Assembly: GCA_033725935.1 (NCBI GenBank) | Contig: MU867127.1 | Span: 1-64,000 of the forward strand | DNA length: 64,000 bases | Direction of reading: 5' to 3' | Source of the DNA: Cladorrhinum sp. PSN259 | Lineage: Eukaryota > Ascomycota > Sordariomycetes > Sordariales > Podosporaceae | Shown: positions 33,301 to 43,602 of the stretch, piece by piece | How positions within the stretch are numbered: position 1 is the first letter of the stretch | Layout of the letters: every line of letters begins with the position of its first letter | The notes under the pieces: generated by a model | Database searches by the model: none | Seen by the model: the letters and a program-made list of their open reading frames with translations, nothing else | What the model was told of the DNA's origin: nothing | Position numbers and translations under genes: made by a program

Positions 33301-34791
33301 AGACCCGTGCTGATCATCAAGTTGGGCTTCCAGGTTAAGACGCAGTCGGTCGGCTGAATCCCTTTCTTCGCGAGCCTCCTTGAGCTTGGCCCTCATATTG
33401 TCGATCTCCTTTTGTTGTGCAGCCCGATCCTCTTCTGCCGCTGCCAACTCTTGGCGAGCGTTATCCACCTCTGCCTGCAACCGGGCAACCTTTTCTTCGA
33501 CTTGTCTTGAAAGCCCCTTCGTAACTACCGACTTGTTGGCCATTTCTTCCTGCAATTCTTCCAAGTCCGCCTCGGCACGTTCCTTCTCTGCGACCGCATC
33601 TTCCAGTTTGTCCTTGATATCATCCACCTGTTGCTCTAGCCGCCGTACATTGGCCTCCAAATCCTCGATAGTCTCCTTGGCCTCATGTAAGCGATCGCCG
33701 TCCTGTGCCCTCTCTTCTATCTCGAGCATTCGTTCCTTATTAGCCTTGAGCTGTTCGTCCATCTCGGCAACCTTGTCTTTGAGATCCTCGATCTCATCTT
33801 CTTGCTGGGTAATGACATTGTCCTTTTGTCGAAGGTCGGCCTCGAGGTCTCCAATCTCATCTTGCAGTGTTTCGATTTTGTCCTGGTCCTTGTGCTCGGT
33901 CTCCATTCGTCGGTGCAACTCGTCGATCTCGGCTTCCTTGTCCTCAAGGGCATTCCTAAGTCGCTCGATTTCGCCTCGTTGGTCCTCATTGGCGTACTTC
34001 TTCTTTGCGATTTCCTGAACTTCGAGTATTTGCCCCCGGTAGCTTTCAAGGTCTTTTTCGGCAGACGTGAGGTGTTTCTTGTACCGTTGGAGTTCCCGTT
34101 GCATTGTGACTTTGTCAACCTTGAGCTCGGTGTTCTCCTTGAGAGCTGCCTCGCTAAATCCTGGCCCAGCTTTTCGCAATTGTTCCTCCAAAAAGTGTAT
34201 CTTGAGCTTGAGTCCGAAGTTCTCCTTCTCTATCCTGTCGATGACATTTTCCTGTTCTCTTAACGAGAGCTGATTGCCATCGTCGAGAGGCGCATTACCG
34301 CCTCGCCTCCTCATAACCAAGGGTGTGGACGCCACACTACTGGTGTCCTCAACCGGAAGAGGGGTGCTTTCGAGTATGGAAGACTTGTTTCCTGGGCCGT
34401 AGTACATGCTCGTTTCGCCGGCAGGCATTGGGGTCATGCTTTCGTCGATCCTGCCAAGGAAGTTCGGGGAGGTCGCTCGTCCGTTCTCTTTACCAGGGCC
34501 ATACCTTCTGGCGCTGTTCATGGTCGCGGACTTGAGGAGGGGAGTGAACTCGTTGCCACCTAGGTCGGGCAGGTTTCGTCGATCGGCGAGAGGTCCGCGG
34601 TTGTTTCTTTGCGGGGTCTTGATGGATGGTCGGCCGCCATTTCGCATCTGTTGTAATAAGTTTCCATCTTTGGAGGGTGACTGGAAGGATAATTCTTGGG
34701 AGATATCGAAGTCTGGCTGTCGGTCAAGGTATGTCGCGTCTCCAATGTTGGTTCGTGGCGTGTCAAGCCCGCCTATGCCCGGTTGCACCAT
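30348..34791 (-). CDS. apsB: ApsB/Mto1/Pcp1-type microtubule-organising-centre protein (gamma-tubulin complex tether)
   Basis: Two exons: 34791-30830 and 30768-30348; intron 30829-30769 (gtatgt...aaacag); 1460 aa from MVQPGIGGLDTPRTN. An upstream in-frame ATG at 34902 is less likely because a splice-like acceptor lies between. After a disordered N-terminus comes the CM1/Cnn1N motif at residues 177-209 (LREQENVIDRIEKENFGLKL...), the segment by which centrosomin-family proteins bind and activate gamma-tubulin complexes. About 1,100 residues of continuous coiled coil follow (to about 1270). The C-terminal targeting region, split by the intron, has the PACT/Mto2-binding pattern (MEWLKACWDREAKLRKDAAF, then RDACNKADLAIINRI), followed by basic helices. 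Family knowledge: A. nidulans ApsB and S. pombe Mto1 act at spindle-pole and septal MTOCs. It is head-to-head with an augmin-like gene. Confidence 0.88.
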
Positions 34792-35459
34792 GGCGATGCG
34801 AGGGCGGGGAGGGGTTGTCGGTTGCGTTGCTGTGGATAGTGGAGAGGGAAAAAAACAGTAAATAAATGCCTGTCGCCTGCTTCCTAGAAATTCAATATTC
34901 AACTATTGGGCGTCATGAATGAGAATGCTGTATGCGAACAAAGCTGCGTAATCGGAACAGCAAAAAAGGGAAGAAACTATGAGCAATGAGGGACGGAATG
35001 GGAGAATGGCTCAAGAAATGGCATGGGTTTTGCGAAGAAGGCGCGTCCCGAACGAGCCTGTTCTCTCGGGACGTGACGAAAGTATCCTTGCAAGGGTTTG
35101 TTTACTCTGGAAAGGTTGACCAATCATCATCTTACACACGGTGGGCTGCATTGTGGGGTTCAGCTAGCTGCCGGCCCCACTTAAACGTCTGTCTCTGGCT
35201 TGGCACGCCTTGTCTCGACAGCTGCGACTTCAGACTAGACTAGGAACCTGCTGTAAGTCAATTTGGCCATAAGAGGAAGTCGCCTTTCAAAATTCTTCGC
35301 ACCCACTTGAAACTCACAAACGAAAAGATTTGGACCCGGGTCATATATATCATTCGGCTCATAACGGTATACATAACCCCACAGTGCACCCACTGAGCAA
35401 CCCTCAACTCTCAGGGGTCCTCACTTACACCCCAACTCAATCAAACAACAGCCATCAAA
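34792..35459. promoter_or_regulatory. Bidirectional promoter region, ApsB-like (-) and HAUS1-like (+)
   Basis: 668 bp separate the two start codons. On the plus side there is a CCAAT at 35120-35124 and a TATA-like catatatat at 35341-35349, about 110 bp before the HAUS1 ATG. On the minus side a pyrimidine tract plus acag near 34829-34860 suggests a 5'-UTR intron acceptor for the ApsB-like gene. Whether the two genes are co-regulated cannot be read from the sequence. Confidence 0.55.
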
Positions 35460-36422
35460 ATGTCCCACCTCGCCCAAAACACATCCGCAATTTTCTCCCC
35501 CTCCGTAGCCCGCGCCGCAGCATCAGCAGCAAAGGACTGGTCCTACATCGACTCCTGGCTCGCCTCCAAATTCCCCAACCGCCCCTCACCACCCCCCTTC
35601 GAGCGCAACCCCGAAACTCTGAAGGCTCTCCTCGCCCTAGCATCAGCAAACGAATCAGCAGACGAAGAACGCACTCTCATCTCCAAACTCGAATCAGAAG
35701 CCCTCACCCAGCTCACCTCTTCCCCTCCCTCCTCCTCGTCCCCCCTTATCAACGCCCGCCACTCAATCCTAACCGCCCTCTCAGCCTCCCTCACGCGAGA
35801 AGGCTCAATAGCACTCACTACCCTCGCCCAGCTCTCCCTAACACTCCATTCCTCCACCATCCCGGAGGAGATAGTCTCCCTCACAACAACCCTCTCAAAC
35901 CTCGAATCAACCCTCCTCCGCTTAGACATACTCACGTCGCATTTATCCTCACTCACCTTCCAGTCTCAGCTCTTATCCAACCAACTTGAACCTCCCCGCC
36001 CCTCATCTTCACACTCCGACGCTGCTGCTGCCCCCCAGGAGCAGCAGGGGTATCATCCCCCCTCAGACCTGGCAATCTCGAACCTGTCAGCTCAGCGGCG
36101 CATAAAATCACTTACAGCCAAAATACCTGAGCTCCGCGACAAGCTAACAGCCCTAACAAAGTCATCTGCCGGGGCAAGAAACGAAATAAGTATCGAGCAA
36201 GTGAAAAAGGAAGAAGAAATCTATCTCCAGCTGTTGGAAGAGAAGAAGGAACTGGATGCGCAGCTGGCTTCCTTTGCGGGGTTGCCGCATGATGTTGAGA
36301 GTGCAAGGACGGAATTGGAAGGACTGAGAGAGGAGTTGAGGAGGGTCACGGCGAGGAGGGACGAGGTATTTGAGGGGTTGGTTGAGCGGGAGACCCCGAG
36401 GAAAGCGGTGCCGAGACGATGA
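35460..36422 (+). CDS. HAUS1-like augmin complex subunit
   Basis: A single exon, 320 aa, from ATG 35460 (catcaaaATGTCC). The N-terminal motif WSYIDSWLASKFPNRPSPPPF, then ERNPETLKALLALASANESAD, matches the start of HAUS augmin-like subunit 1 (tryptophan, WL..F, P-P-F/Y-E, T...LL.LA..NE). The remainder is helical, with a Ser/Pro-rich loop (about 85-95), a low-complexity insertion (about 178-200), and a C-terminal coiled coil (about 205-310, IPELRDKLTALTKS...). Augmin recruits gamma-tubulin complexes to pre-existing microtubules for branching nucleation; A. nidulans and other filamentous fungi keep it while budding yeast lost it. Its divergent neighbour is a gamma-tubulin-complex tether, which fits the assignment but does not prove it. 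The main uncertainty is that coiled-coil proteins match promiscuously. Confidence 0.72.
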   Translation: MSHLAQNTSAIFSPSVARAAASAAKDWSYIDSWLASKFPNRPSPPPFERNPETLKALLALASANESADEERTLISKLESEALTQLTSSPPSSSSPLINARHSILTALSASLTREGSIALTTLAQLSLTLHSSTIPEEIVSLTTTLSNLESTLLRLDILTSHLSSLTFQSQLLSNQLEPPRPSSSHSDAAAAPQEQQGYHPPSDLAISNLSAQRRIKSLTAKIPELRDKLTALTKSSAGARNEISIEQVKKEEEIYLQLLEEKKELDAQLASFAGLPHDVESARTELEGLREELRRVTARRDEVFEGLVERETPRKAVPRR

Positions 36423-36813
36423 AAATGTGTACTATATGGGTTCCATGGAGTTGATAGTAGGGTGTGGAATATGATGTGTTGTCATTGTTGGAGTTGAGTA
36501 TGGTGTTTTAAACGTTAAAGAGGTGGTTAAGATTTACGTGTGGGTTATGTATCCAGTGGATCATGTAAACAATCCCCGGGGATGATTGCAAGGTCTGCCT
36601 GGGCGTGGCTGGGCATACTAGTCAACACCAAGAACTGTCACCACAGGAAAGGTTCAGGCAAAGTCCGATCGAAGAGATTATTATTAAATAGAAATTACTC
36701 TGTTCTAGCCTGGGCTTCTACTCTCTCGTCTTCTGCGTCACAGTTTGAAACGCCAATTTACCACCAATGCCCGACTTATTCCGTTCATGTTACCTATGTT
36801 CCAACCAACCAAT

Positions 36814-36847
<34 letters not shown>

Positions 36848-37042
36848 ACAAATGCTATTCCATTGTAACTTAATATTTCATTACCCCATCAACGCCCCTT
36901 CTTCTCAGCCCATTAAAAATCATTATACTTGCTGATGTTACAGACATGATGAATAACAGATATTACCTCCGCAATGCTCTCCAACCACGCCGATACCCAC
37001 CACCACCTGCAAATACTATTTGCCACACGAGTCGCAGTTTCT
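36423..37042. other. Convergent 3' intergenic region with a CTGC microsatellite
   Basis: The 3' ends of the HAUS1-like (+) and Ldb17-like (-) genes face each other across 620 bp. A (CTGC)8 run lies at 36814-36847. No gene seen. Confidence 0.6.
36814..36847. repeat. (CTGC)8 tetranucleotide microsatellite
   Basis: About eight uninterrupted tetranucleotide units in the convergent spacer. Confidence 0.9.
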
Positions 37043-38797
37043 TTACGAAACCGGCGACGCCTCAGCAGCAGCAGGAATCACCATCTCTGTAGGTGTCGAC
37101 ACCTCACTCCCTACAGACGCAACCAACGGCTTCGCCCTTCTCCTCGGCGGAGGCAACTTTGGCGGCATTTTCTTCTGCTGTGGCTCAATCATAATCCCAC
37201 TATCGCCAGTACCCACTCTATGCAATCTCGGAACAGGCGGGGGCGGTTTATTTGAATTCACACCAGCACCAACAGCAAAAGGAACACCGTGACGATGTCT
37301 AGGCACCTCCGGCAGCGACTTTTGCGACCTCAATATCCTTCGTGGAGGCGGGGGCCTCGGTGGACTTGTACCTGGTGTTACTGAAGTTGTCGTCCCGCCA
37401 TTTTGACTCCCCGAGTGACTTTTCACCTCGATCCCCAACTGCGACTTTCGGCTCGGCGTTTTGACTCCTGGTTTCTCCGAAATCTTGGCTATCACACTGA
37501 TGGCGCTACCAGTTTGTGAATTCGCGAGACTACCCACGGGACTCAGATCATTATCGCTTGCTGAATCTGTCACAGGATCAACCAACCAGGGTATCTTGGC
37601 TACCCGCTCCACTAGCCTCACAGTCGTCGGGTCGGCCGGCGCAAAATGGACACTGCTCGAGCCGCGCAATATCTCGAGCAAACCAAGGATTTGATCTCGT
37701 TTGTAATGTGGTGGTTGGCTGAGCTGGGTGTGAGCGAGGAGAGGAGCAAGCACCCTCAGATACGTGTGTCTCAGGGCGTCCATCTCGCTGGGTAAGTCGA
37801 GTAGATTACGGATTATCACATCCAAGAGGACATGCAAGTCGTTGGTATAAAAGTACTCATAAGTTGCGGAAGTGGTGAAAAGAAGATATAGCAGCTTCAA
37901 AATTAGCAGCTGCTGGGAGGTCTCAGTCTCGCGGTTAAGCAACAGAATAATGTTTTCGCCAAAAGTTCGGAATGAGGACCCGTAGATGCTGAGAAGCTTA
38001 ATCACCCGGTTTGTCATTGGCGAGGTTGGCGGTGTTGGGTCAACAGCAGCTGAGGTGGCCGCCACCATGTACTGTTCGTTCAAGACCAGCTGCGCAGATA
38101 AGTTAGCCAGGGGGGGTTCAATCACGAGAGGCGGTGAGGGCAAAACAAACCAGAACTCGAATTACTGAGTAATGATAGGGGTCATTGGCATCATCTGCCA
38201 ATGCCTCAATCAGCTGAAAGAGATATGTGACGAAGCTGTCGTCAACCTGCATGAGGTCTTCAAAGCGCAAGCGCTCAATACGAGACATCTCATACATGAG
38301 CTGGAGGAGTAGCCGATGTAGCCGAGAGTCCATGCTCCCACACCCCTTGATGAGCTCCAGTAATCGTTGAAAACATCCTTCCTGAATCATGCGCTTGAAT
38401 GTTTCCTCCTCTGCGCGGCCGTCAGAGAGCAAGAAGTTGGCGATAACGTGGAGTGGTGCGTAATCATCCTCTTGAAGAAGGCTGTAGATTATTTGTGTTC
38501 GTACATAATCTTGGTGTTGTAGGAATATTGGGCTACTGATGAGGCTCTGGGAACATGTCGCAACATCATCTTCGTCGCGGAGGTACTCGTCGCGGGCTTT
38601 CGAAACCAAGTCGAGCCATGAGCGCAAGGTATTATCAAGTATTTCGTGAGTGTCGCATGGTGCCGAGAGGATGTCATTCAGCTCTGCAAGGCAGTGGCCC
38701 AATGTTAGCATCATGAAGTATTTCGTGCCAACGGTAAAGATTTACCTTTCCAGAACTGCTGCTCAGGGTCGGCAGCGCAAGCGCCCTCGACGTCCAT
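37043..38797 (-). CDS. LDB17: Ldb17/Dip1/SPIN90 family Arp2/3 activator
   Basis: Three exons on the minus strand: 38797-38746, 38683-38151, 38089-37043; 543 aa, all phases consistent. Residues about 15-390 form the helical armadillo-like SPIN90 leucine-rich domain (FWKELNDILSAPC..., LFQLIEALADDANDPYHYSV, LLNRETETSQQLLILKLLYL). The C-terminal third is disordered and Pro-rich, with several SH3-ligand type patches (PPRPPPPRR, NKPPPPVPRLHR, PPKLPPPRRR). Family knowledge: Dip1/SPIN90 activates Arp2/3 without a mother filament, seeding the first actin filaments at endocytic sites; Ldb17 is recruited through SH3 proteins. It likely acts at cortical actin patches near hyphal tips. Start chosen because exon 1 joins in phase to the conserved FWKELND. 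Confidence 0.88.
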
Positions 38798-39573
38798 GTT
38801 CTCAGACGAACCCGTGTTGTTGAGTATACTCGGTCATCACGAATGGGATATTCGCTCCCGTATTATTTGCAAGTCTGGGCGAATTGGATTATCGGAATGG
38901 CTTGTTCTTGGACCTGAAAAAGGCTCCCCTCGTGGCTTGCGATTCTGGGATGAGAGAGTTTGGAGGGGTTGCAGTGGATGGCTGTGAAGGACAATGTGAC
39001 AGAGGGAAACTTCCCCCCCTAAAAAAGACCCCCCCCCCCCCCCCAAATTAACATTCGGGTTCGCTGCCGAGACGCTTGTTCTTGTTTGGTCTGCGTTTCG
39101 CATGCACGGGCCACGAATGCATTTCATTCTTTCCCCAGACTTTTATGACGTCGAAGGTGTGCTCGTTCCGCTCCAACGGGTCATTAATCGAATTTATCTT
39201 TTTTCAGTATTGCCGGCGGCTTCGTATCGGCGAAAAACCTATGTTCCACCACCAAATCTACGTACCTTGTAGTTGGTTGCCAACCAATCATCTTCCTTTA
39301 ACATGATCACGTCGAACCAAATGTTCTATAAATGCGGGTATCATGAGACCCCTCATGAGAGGTCTATCTATATAGGTAGTATTATCTGTATGCTCACATG
39401 TCCCAACTCCAGAGTTCTGAACCGATCTTCAACCAGCCGCCGCCGCATCCATCATAATCGCACATCCCATGCTATGTAGGTAATAATTCGAAACGCCTCG
39501 CTATATGCTGATTAACACCACCACAACGCCCCACACTCCGTATGCACTTACACCTTTGCGATCTTGCGACTGA
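38798..39573. other. Spacer between Ldb17-like start and PDAT end
   Basis: It contains the Ldb17 promoter and the 3' flank of the PDAT gene, both on the minus strand. A poly-C run is present at about 39029-39044. No further gene seen. Confidence 0.5.
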
Positions 39574-41457
39574 CTACTCCTTCTCATATACCTTTGCCTT
39601 CTCGGCGTATTCCTTGATATTACTGACGATATGATCTTGAATCTCGTCGCCCTTTCCTGCCGCAATCTTCAGAATGAATTCGTTTAGATTTTGCCTTCCC
39701 AGGATATCCACGTGGTCTGCCGTGTTTGGTCCACCTCGTGGGTTAAACCTCTCAGGCTCATGCGGCATCTCAACGACTGTAATCTTCACGCCGGCTGGGT
39801 TATACCGCTTCATCTTCCAGCCCTTGTTGCACATGTATCCTGTACTCATCAGGTTGACGGTGCCGTCTCCCTCACCCAAGATTACACCGTGGTCCACTTC
39901 GCCCTGAATCAAGCCCGTGTCAATAGTGAGGTTCAGGTTGCTGAGTGCTCCAAGGATAGGTGGACGATAGTAGTAGGCTCGTTCAGTGGGCTTTCCAACA
40001 CCATAGAAGCAGTAAATCCTCAAACTAGGCGCCAAGGGGAGTCGTGTCTCGAGCGGGTTAATCCACTTCCTAGGATCCTTTTCGTTGGCATTCACTTCCT
40101 TGGTCGTATGGGCAAGCCCGACAGAATATGAACCTTTTACCTGGTCTTGATACCAGTCTTCAGTTGTATCCCACAGATACTGCATGGCATCGTCCAGCGT
40201 GAAGTTCTTCTTGGGGGTTGTCCAGTTTTGATCGTTCCGGAAGTTGATAAAGGAACCGTAGGTAAGCTCCTGACCAGGTAAATCATCAGGCGCCCCATTC
40301 ATATCCCCCCAAATTGCGTTTCCTCCCATCGGCAACATTGAAGAGATTCCAGGCATGGCGCGGAACATCTCGGCGCGTTCTTCCTTGCTTAGGAACCTTT
40401 CGAGGCCATAAACGGCAAAGGCATTCAACTGCGCAGTGTCGCGCATCTCGCCAGACAAGACTGCCGCAACGTCCTTGGCAGCACCAAGCATGCACCCGCT
40501 AACATTGATCCAGGATTCAATGTGCTTCTCTACCCAGTCCTCTCCTCCATGTCCGCCCAGCGGGGAGGCAACCCAGTGCATGAAGTAGTAGAAGACCTGG
40601 CTTCCCATGCTGTGCGATGTAAGAACCACCTTTTTGTTGTCAAGTTTCACTGCTGTCTCTATATGCGCCTTTAGTCTTGAGAAATACTGATCTCTCTTTT
40701 CCAGATTTGGGTATGCCAGCCTCCAGTCATATGCCGCCGTGTATGCGTTTGTGGGATCGTAACCCAGCGAGGCGAGGTTCTCAAGAACTTTGTTCCAGAT
40801 CCAGTATCCCGTGATAAAGAAATCGGTAGCATCGAAGCCTTGTGCGGCACGAAGTTTAACTCCCGGAGGATCAAGTCCAGTCTTCTTGTCCAGCATAACG
40901 TGCCTCTTCCAGTTCTCCTTGTCCATAACCAGAGCCCTCATCATGCTCCAGCTGCCCCAGAGCCGTTTTCGAAAGTATGGCCGAGATTCGTTAGATGTCC
41001 CCCACGACTCGAGTCCGGTTGAGATGACGCCAGGTACCATGACCATCGGGTGATGCGCAGTCAGACCCTCAGCACGGGCCTTGAGACCTTCCGAAAAAGC
41101 ATCGTAACTTTCGAGGTAGTCGCGTTCGCCAGCAACCATCTCCCGCATATCCTTCATGAACCCGGCGGGAATGACATCCAACAGATTCTCCATGCTCAAG
41201 TCGCCGAGTTCGGGAAAATCGATCCTGAAGTCATTTTTTGCGAAGAAGCCGGCTGCTACGAGGCCGATCAAGGTACCCAGCATTAGAACTCCGGCATAGC
41301 TTCGCTTTCTTTTCTTTGGCCGGTGATGAATGACCTTGATTTTTTCGTTTTTTTCGTCTGGCCTTGCCGAGGTTGTATCTGGAGGAGTGGGTGCCGGGGA
41401 AGATTCGGAGGGCGTGTCATCGCTTTGGGGGACTCGGCGGCGCAAAGTGGTCGCCAT
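39574..41457 (-). CDS. LRO1: Phospholipid:diacylglycerol acyltransferase (PDAT)
   Basis: A single exon, 627 aa from ATG 41457 (gttcacaaccATGGCG). A start at 41502 would add 15 residues and has weaker context. A Ser/Pro-rich, basic cytosolic N-terminus ends in KKRKRS, followed by one membrane segment (about 54-73, YAGVLMLGTLIGLVAAGFFA). The luminal LCAT-like alpha/beta hydrolase domain follows. It has HHPMVMVPGVISTGLESWGT (lid/oxyanion loop), YDWRLAYPNLEKRD, nucleophile Ser283 in LTSHSMGSQ, and late acidic and His motifs (GEGDGTVNLMSTGYM, then TADHVDILGRQ). PDAT moves an acyl chain from a phospholipid to diacylglycerol at the ER, making triacylglycerol without acyl-CoA. It is divergent from the NatC subunit gene. 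Confidence 0.95.
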   Translation of the reverse strand: MATTLRRRVPQSDDTPSESSPAPTPPDTTSARPDEKNEKIKVIHHRPKKRKRSYAGVLMLGTLIGLVAAGFFAKNDFRIDFPELGDLSMENLLDVIPAGFMKDMREMVAGERDYLESYDAFSEGLKARAEGLTAHHPMVMVPGVISTGLESWGTSNESRPYFRKRLWGSWSMMRALVMDKENWKRHVMLDKKTGLDPPGVKLRAAQGFDATDFFITGYWIWNKVLENLASLGYDPTNAYTAAYDWRLAYPNLEKRDQYFSRLKAHIETAVKLDNKKVVLTSHSMGSQVFYYFMHWVASPLGGHGGEDWVEKHIESWINVSGCMLGAAKDVAAVLSGEMRDTAQLNAFAVYGLERFLSKEERAEMFRAMPGISSMLPMGGNAIWGDMNGAPDDLPGQELTYGSFINFRNDQNWTTPKKNFTLDDAMQYLWDTTEDWYQDQVKGSYSVGLAHTTKEVNANEKDPRKWINPLETRLPLAPSLRIYCFYGVGKPTERAYYYRPPILGALSNLNLTIDTGLIQGEVDHGVILGEGDGTVNLMSTGYMCNKGWKMKRYNPAGVKITVVEMPHEPERFNPRGGPNTADHVDILGRQNLNEFILKIAAGKGDEIQDHIVSNIKEYAEKAKVYEKE

Positions 41458-42179
41458 GGTTGTGAACTTCGTGTAGCTGGATGCGACGACTTGATTCGGC
41501 ACACGAGGGAATGGGCGATCAATCTAAATATGAGGCCTTCGAGCTGCAACTTGAATTAAGCTACAGTGAATGATGGAATACCTTAGCGTGGACTGATAAC
41601 TTCCTCAAACTACCACATGCGGCACCTGCCGCACGTGGATGAGGTAAAGTTGGGGATTGCAGGATCGGCTAACACCACGAGGGACAAGAAGAAAAGAACA
41701 ATAAAACGAGTTGGGCCCAGGAGAATCGTAGCGGCACTTGTCGGACCCTTCCGGACTTTTGCGACAAGCTGACAGACAGGGATCCATGCAAGCATCCCAC
41801 TTTCAGTTTCAAGGCCCGCTTTTCGCATCACAAAGCGGGGCAAGGAATAGCTTGGTGGGGAGAGCCCTGGCTTGGAAGCATGTGAAAGGCCCATGACGGA
41901 TGCCAAATCGCTGGAGAGCAACCCTGCCCGAAGAAACAGTTCGGTCGGGACTCGTCTCCCGCAACCGTCAGCTTCCCCGATAGGTATTACACAAACACCC
42001 AATACGCCTTCGCCCACTTGAGCTCTTGTCCCCCGAAAACCTACCCGGGACTCTTCTAGCAATCCTGAAGAAGAAATACAGATTATCAATTCTCCACAAC
42101 CCCGCTCTCGCCGCCCAAGCGACCAAACTCCAACTCACATCACGGAAAGCAAAGACAGAAAAGGAGGAAGAAACATCCG
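41458..42179. promoter_or_regulatory. Bidirectional promoter region, PDAT (-) and Naa30 (+)
   Basis: 722 bp between divergent start codons. Short overlapping ORFs on both strands show no domain. No specific element assigned. Confidence 0.5.
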
Positions 42180-42883
42180 ATGGCCGAAACCCGACTAGAA
42201 TCCCTCCCTCGGGAACTCAAATACATTCGATACGAACACTCCCTCGAAGCGCAATATCTCCCAGCAATACGCGCCCTCATCTCCAAAGACCTCAGCGAAC
42301 CATACAGCATATACGTCTACCGGTACTTTCTCTATCAATGGGGGCATTTATGTTACCTCGTAAGCTACACCCGCCCTCCAACCCCACTTCTCTCGCTCAC
42401 AACATCCCCGAAATCTAAACATTTACACCTCCTCCCTTTTCTCATAGCCGAAACTAACCCTTCCCCCCCTCGCAGGCCCTCGAACCATCCGACTCCTCTC
42501 TAATAGGAGTAATAATATGCAAACTCGAACCGCACATTTCTCACTCCCCACCCACACTACGAGGCTACATAGCAATGCTGGCGGTTTCCTCGGCCTACCG
42601 CGGGCACGGGATAGCAACGACACTAGTAAAGATGGCCATAGACGCCATGGCCCAACGAAACGCGGACGAAGTGGTGCTAGAAACCGAAGAGACGAATATA
42701 ACAGCTATGAGGTTGTATGAGCGGTTGGGGTTCTTGAGGTCGAAAAAGCTGCACAGATATTACTTGAACGGTAATAGTGCGTATAGGCTTGTTTTATTGC
42801 TGAAGCCTGTGGATTCTGATGATGGCGGGGATGGGTTAGACCCAGAGAATATGGCTTTGGACGAGGCTGATATGGTTAGTTGA
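42180..42883 (+). CDS. NAA30: N-alpha-acetyltransferase 30, NatC catalytic subunit (Mak3-like)
   Basis: Two exons, 42180-42359 and 42476-42883 (intron gtaagc...cctcgcag), 195 aa; yeast Mak3 is 176 aa. A GNAT fold is evident: substrate-binding alpha1-alpha2 (SEPYSIYVYRYFLYQWGHL), a beta4 AVSSAYRGHGIATTLV whose R102-G-H-G105-I-A is the Q/RxxGxG/A acetyl-CoA loop, and ETEETNITAMRLYERLGF for strand beta5 and the closing helix. NatC acetylates N-terminal Met followed by hydrophobic residues (ML, MI, MF, MW) on nascent chains at the ribosome. An acidic C-terminal tail beyond the domain is typical of fungal orthologues. Confidence 0.93.
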
Positions 42884-43602
42884 AAGTTTTTGGATATCAG
42901 GATACATGGCTGAGTGGGATAGCGAAGGACGTTAGATTAGCGGAACGACGTGGCCTTGGATTAGCTGCTGCGTCTGGTGCCGTTAGAGGCATCGTGAAGA
43001 GCGGAAATCGCTTTATTCCCTAGCTCTCACACAGCAAAGCGGATCACGGCTTGTTGAAGGCATGGGCAACGCTTTGCATCCAAGGAGTATGGCCAACGAG
43101 CAGCATAGCGGTGTAAAAATATTCGTGACTGGGCAGCATCCACCGTGCTGAGGAATGATAAACCCGGTCATCCAAACAGGAGGGGCAGAGTGAGGGAAAC
43201 TCTCCGCTGTTCGGGACTTTAAAGCAATTGCCGACCTGGAAGGGGACGAGAAGGACGGTTTGAGGGCCCCCGGCTTACAGAGGGGGCACCTTTTTCACAC
43301 ACCAAGTGCTCTGGAAAACGAAAGCCATGAACACAACCAGGCTCTCATCTGAATTATGAGACACTATCTCAATAAAGATCAGCGAGGTCTGTATACCCAG
43401 ACATGCATTTCTATTACAGCCCTCGATGCTTGAATTGTGGCACTCAGAACAAAACGTCTACAGCCAGCCCTCTTTTCCCTCCATTCTGTTCCATGTCCTG
43501 GTATCATATACTCCCGCTGTCTCAAATCACATAGTCCGAGGGAAAAAAAAACACGGCGCTTGTATTTCTCATGTCGTTCTCTCCATCCCATCAGCACCTT
43601 CA
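42884..43602. other. Convergent intergenic region, Naa30 (+) and DUF1917 gene (-)
   Basis: 719 bp containing both 3' flanks. No additional feature supported. Confidence 0.5.

Noticed and set aside
33380..34018. 212-codon Ser-rich ORF antisense to the ApsB-like coiled coil
   Set aside because: Ser-rich complement of Glu/Leu-rich coiled-coil codons, a known artefact.
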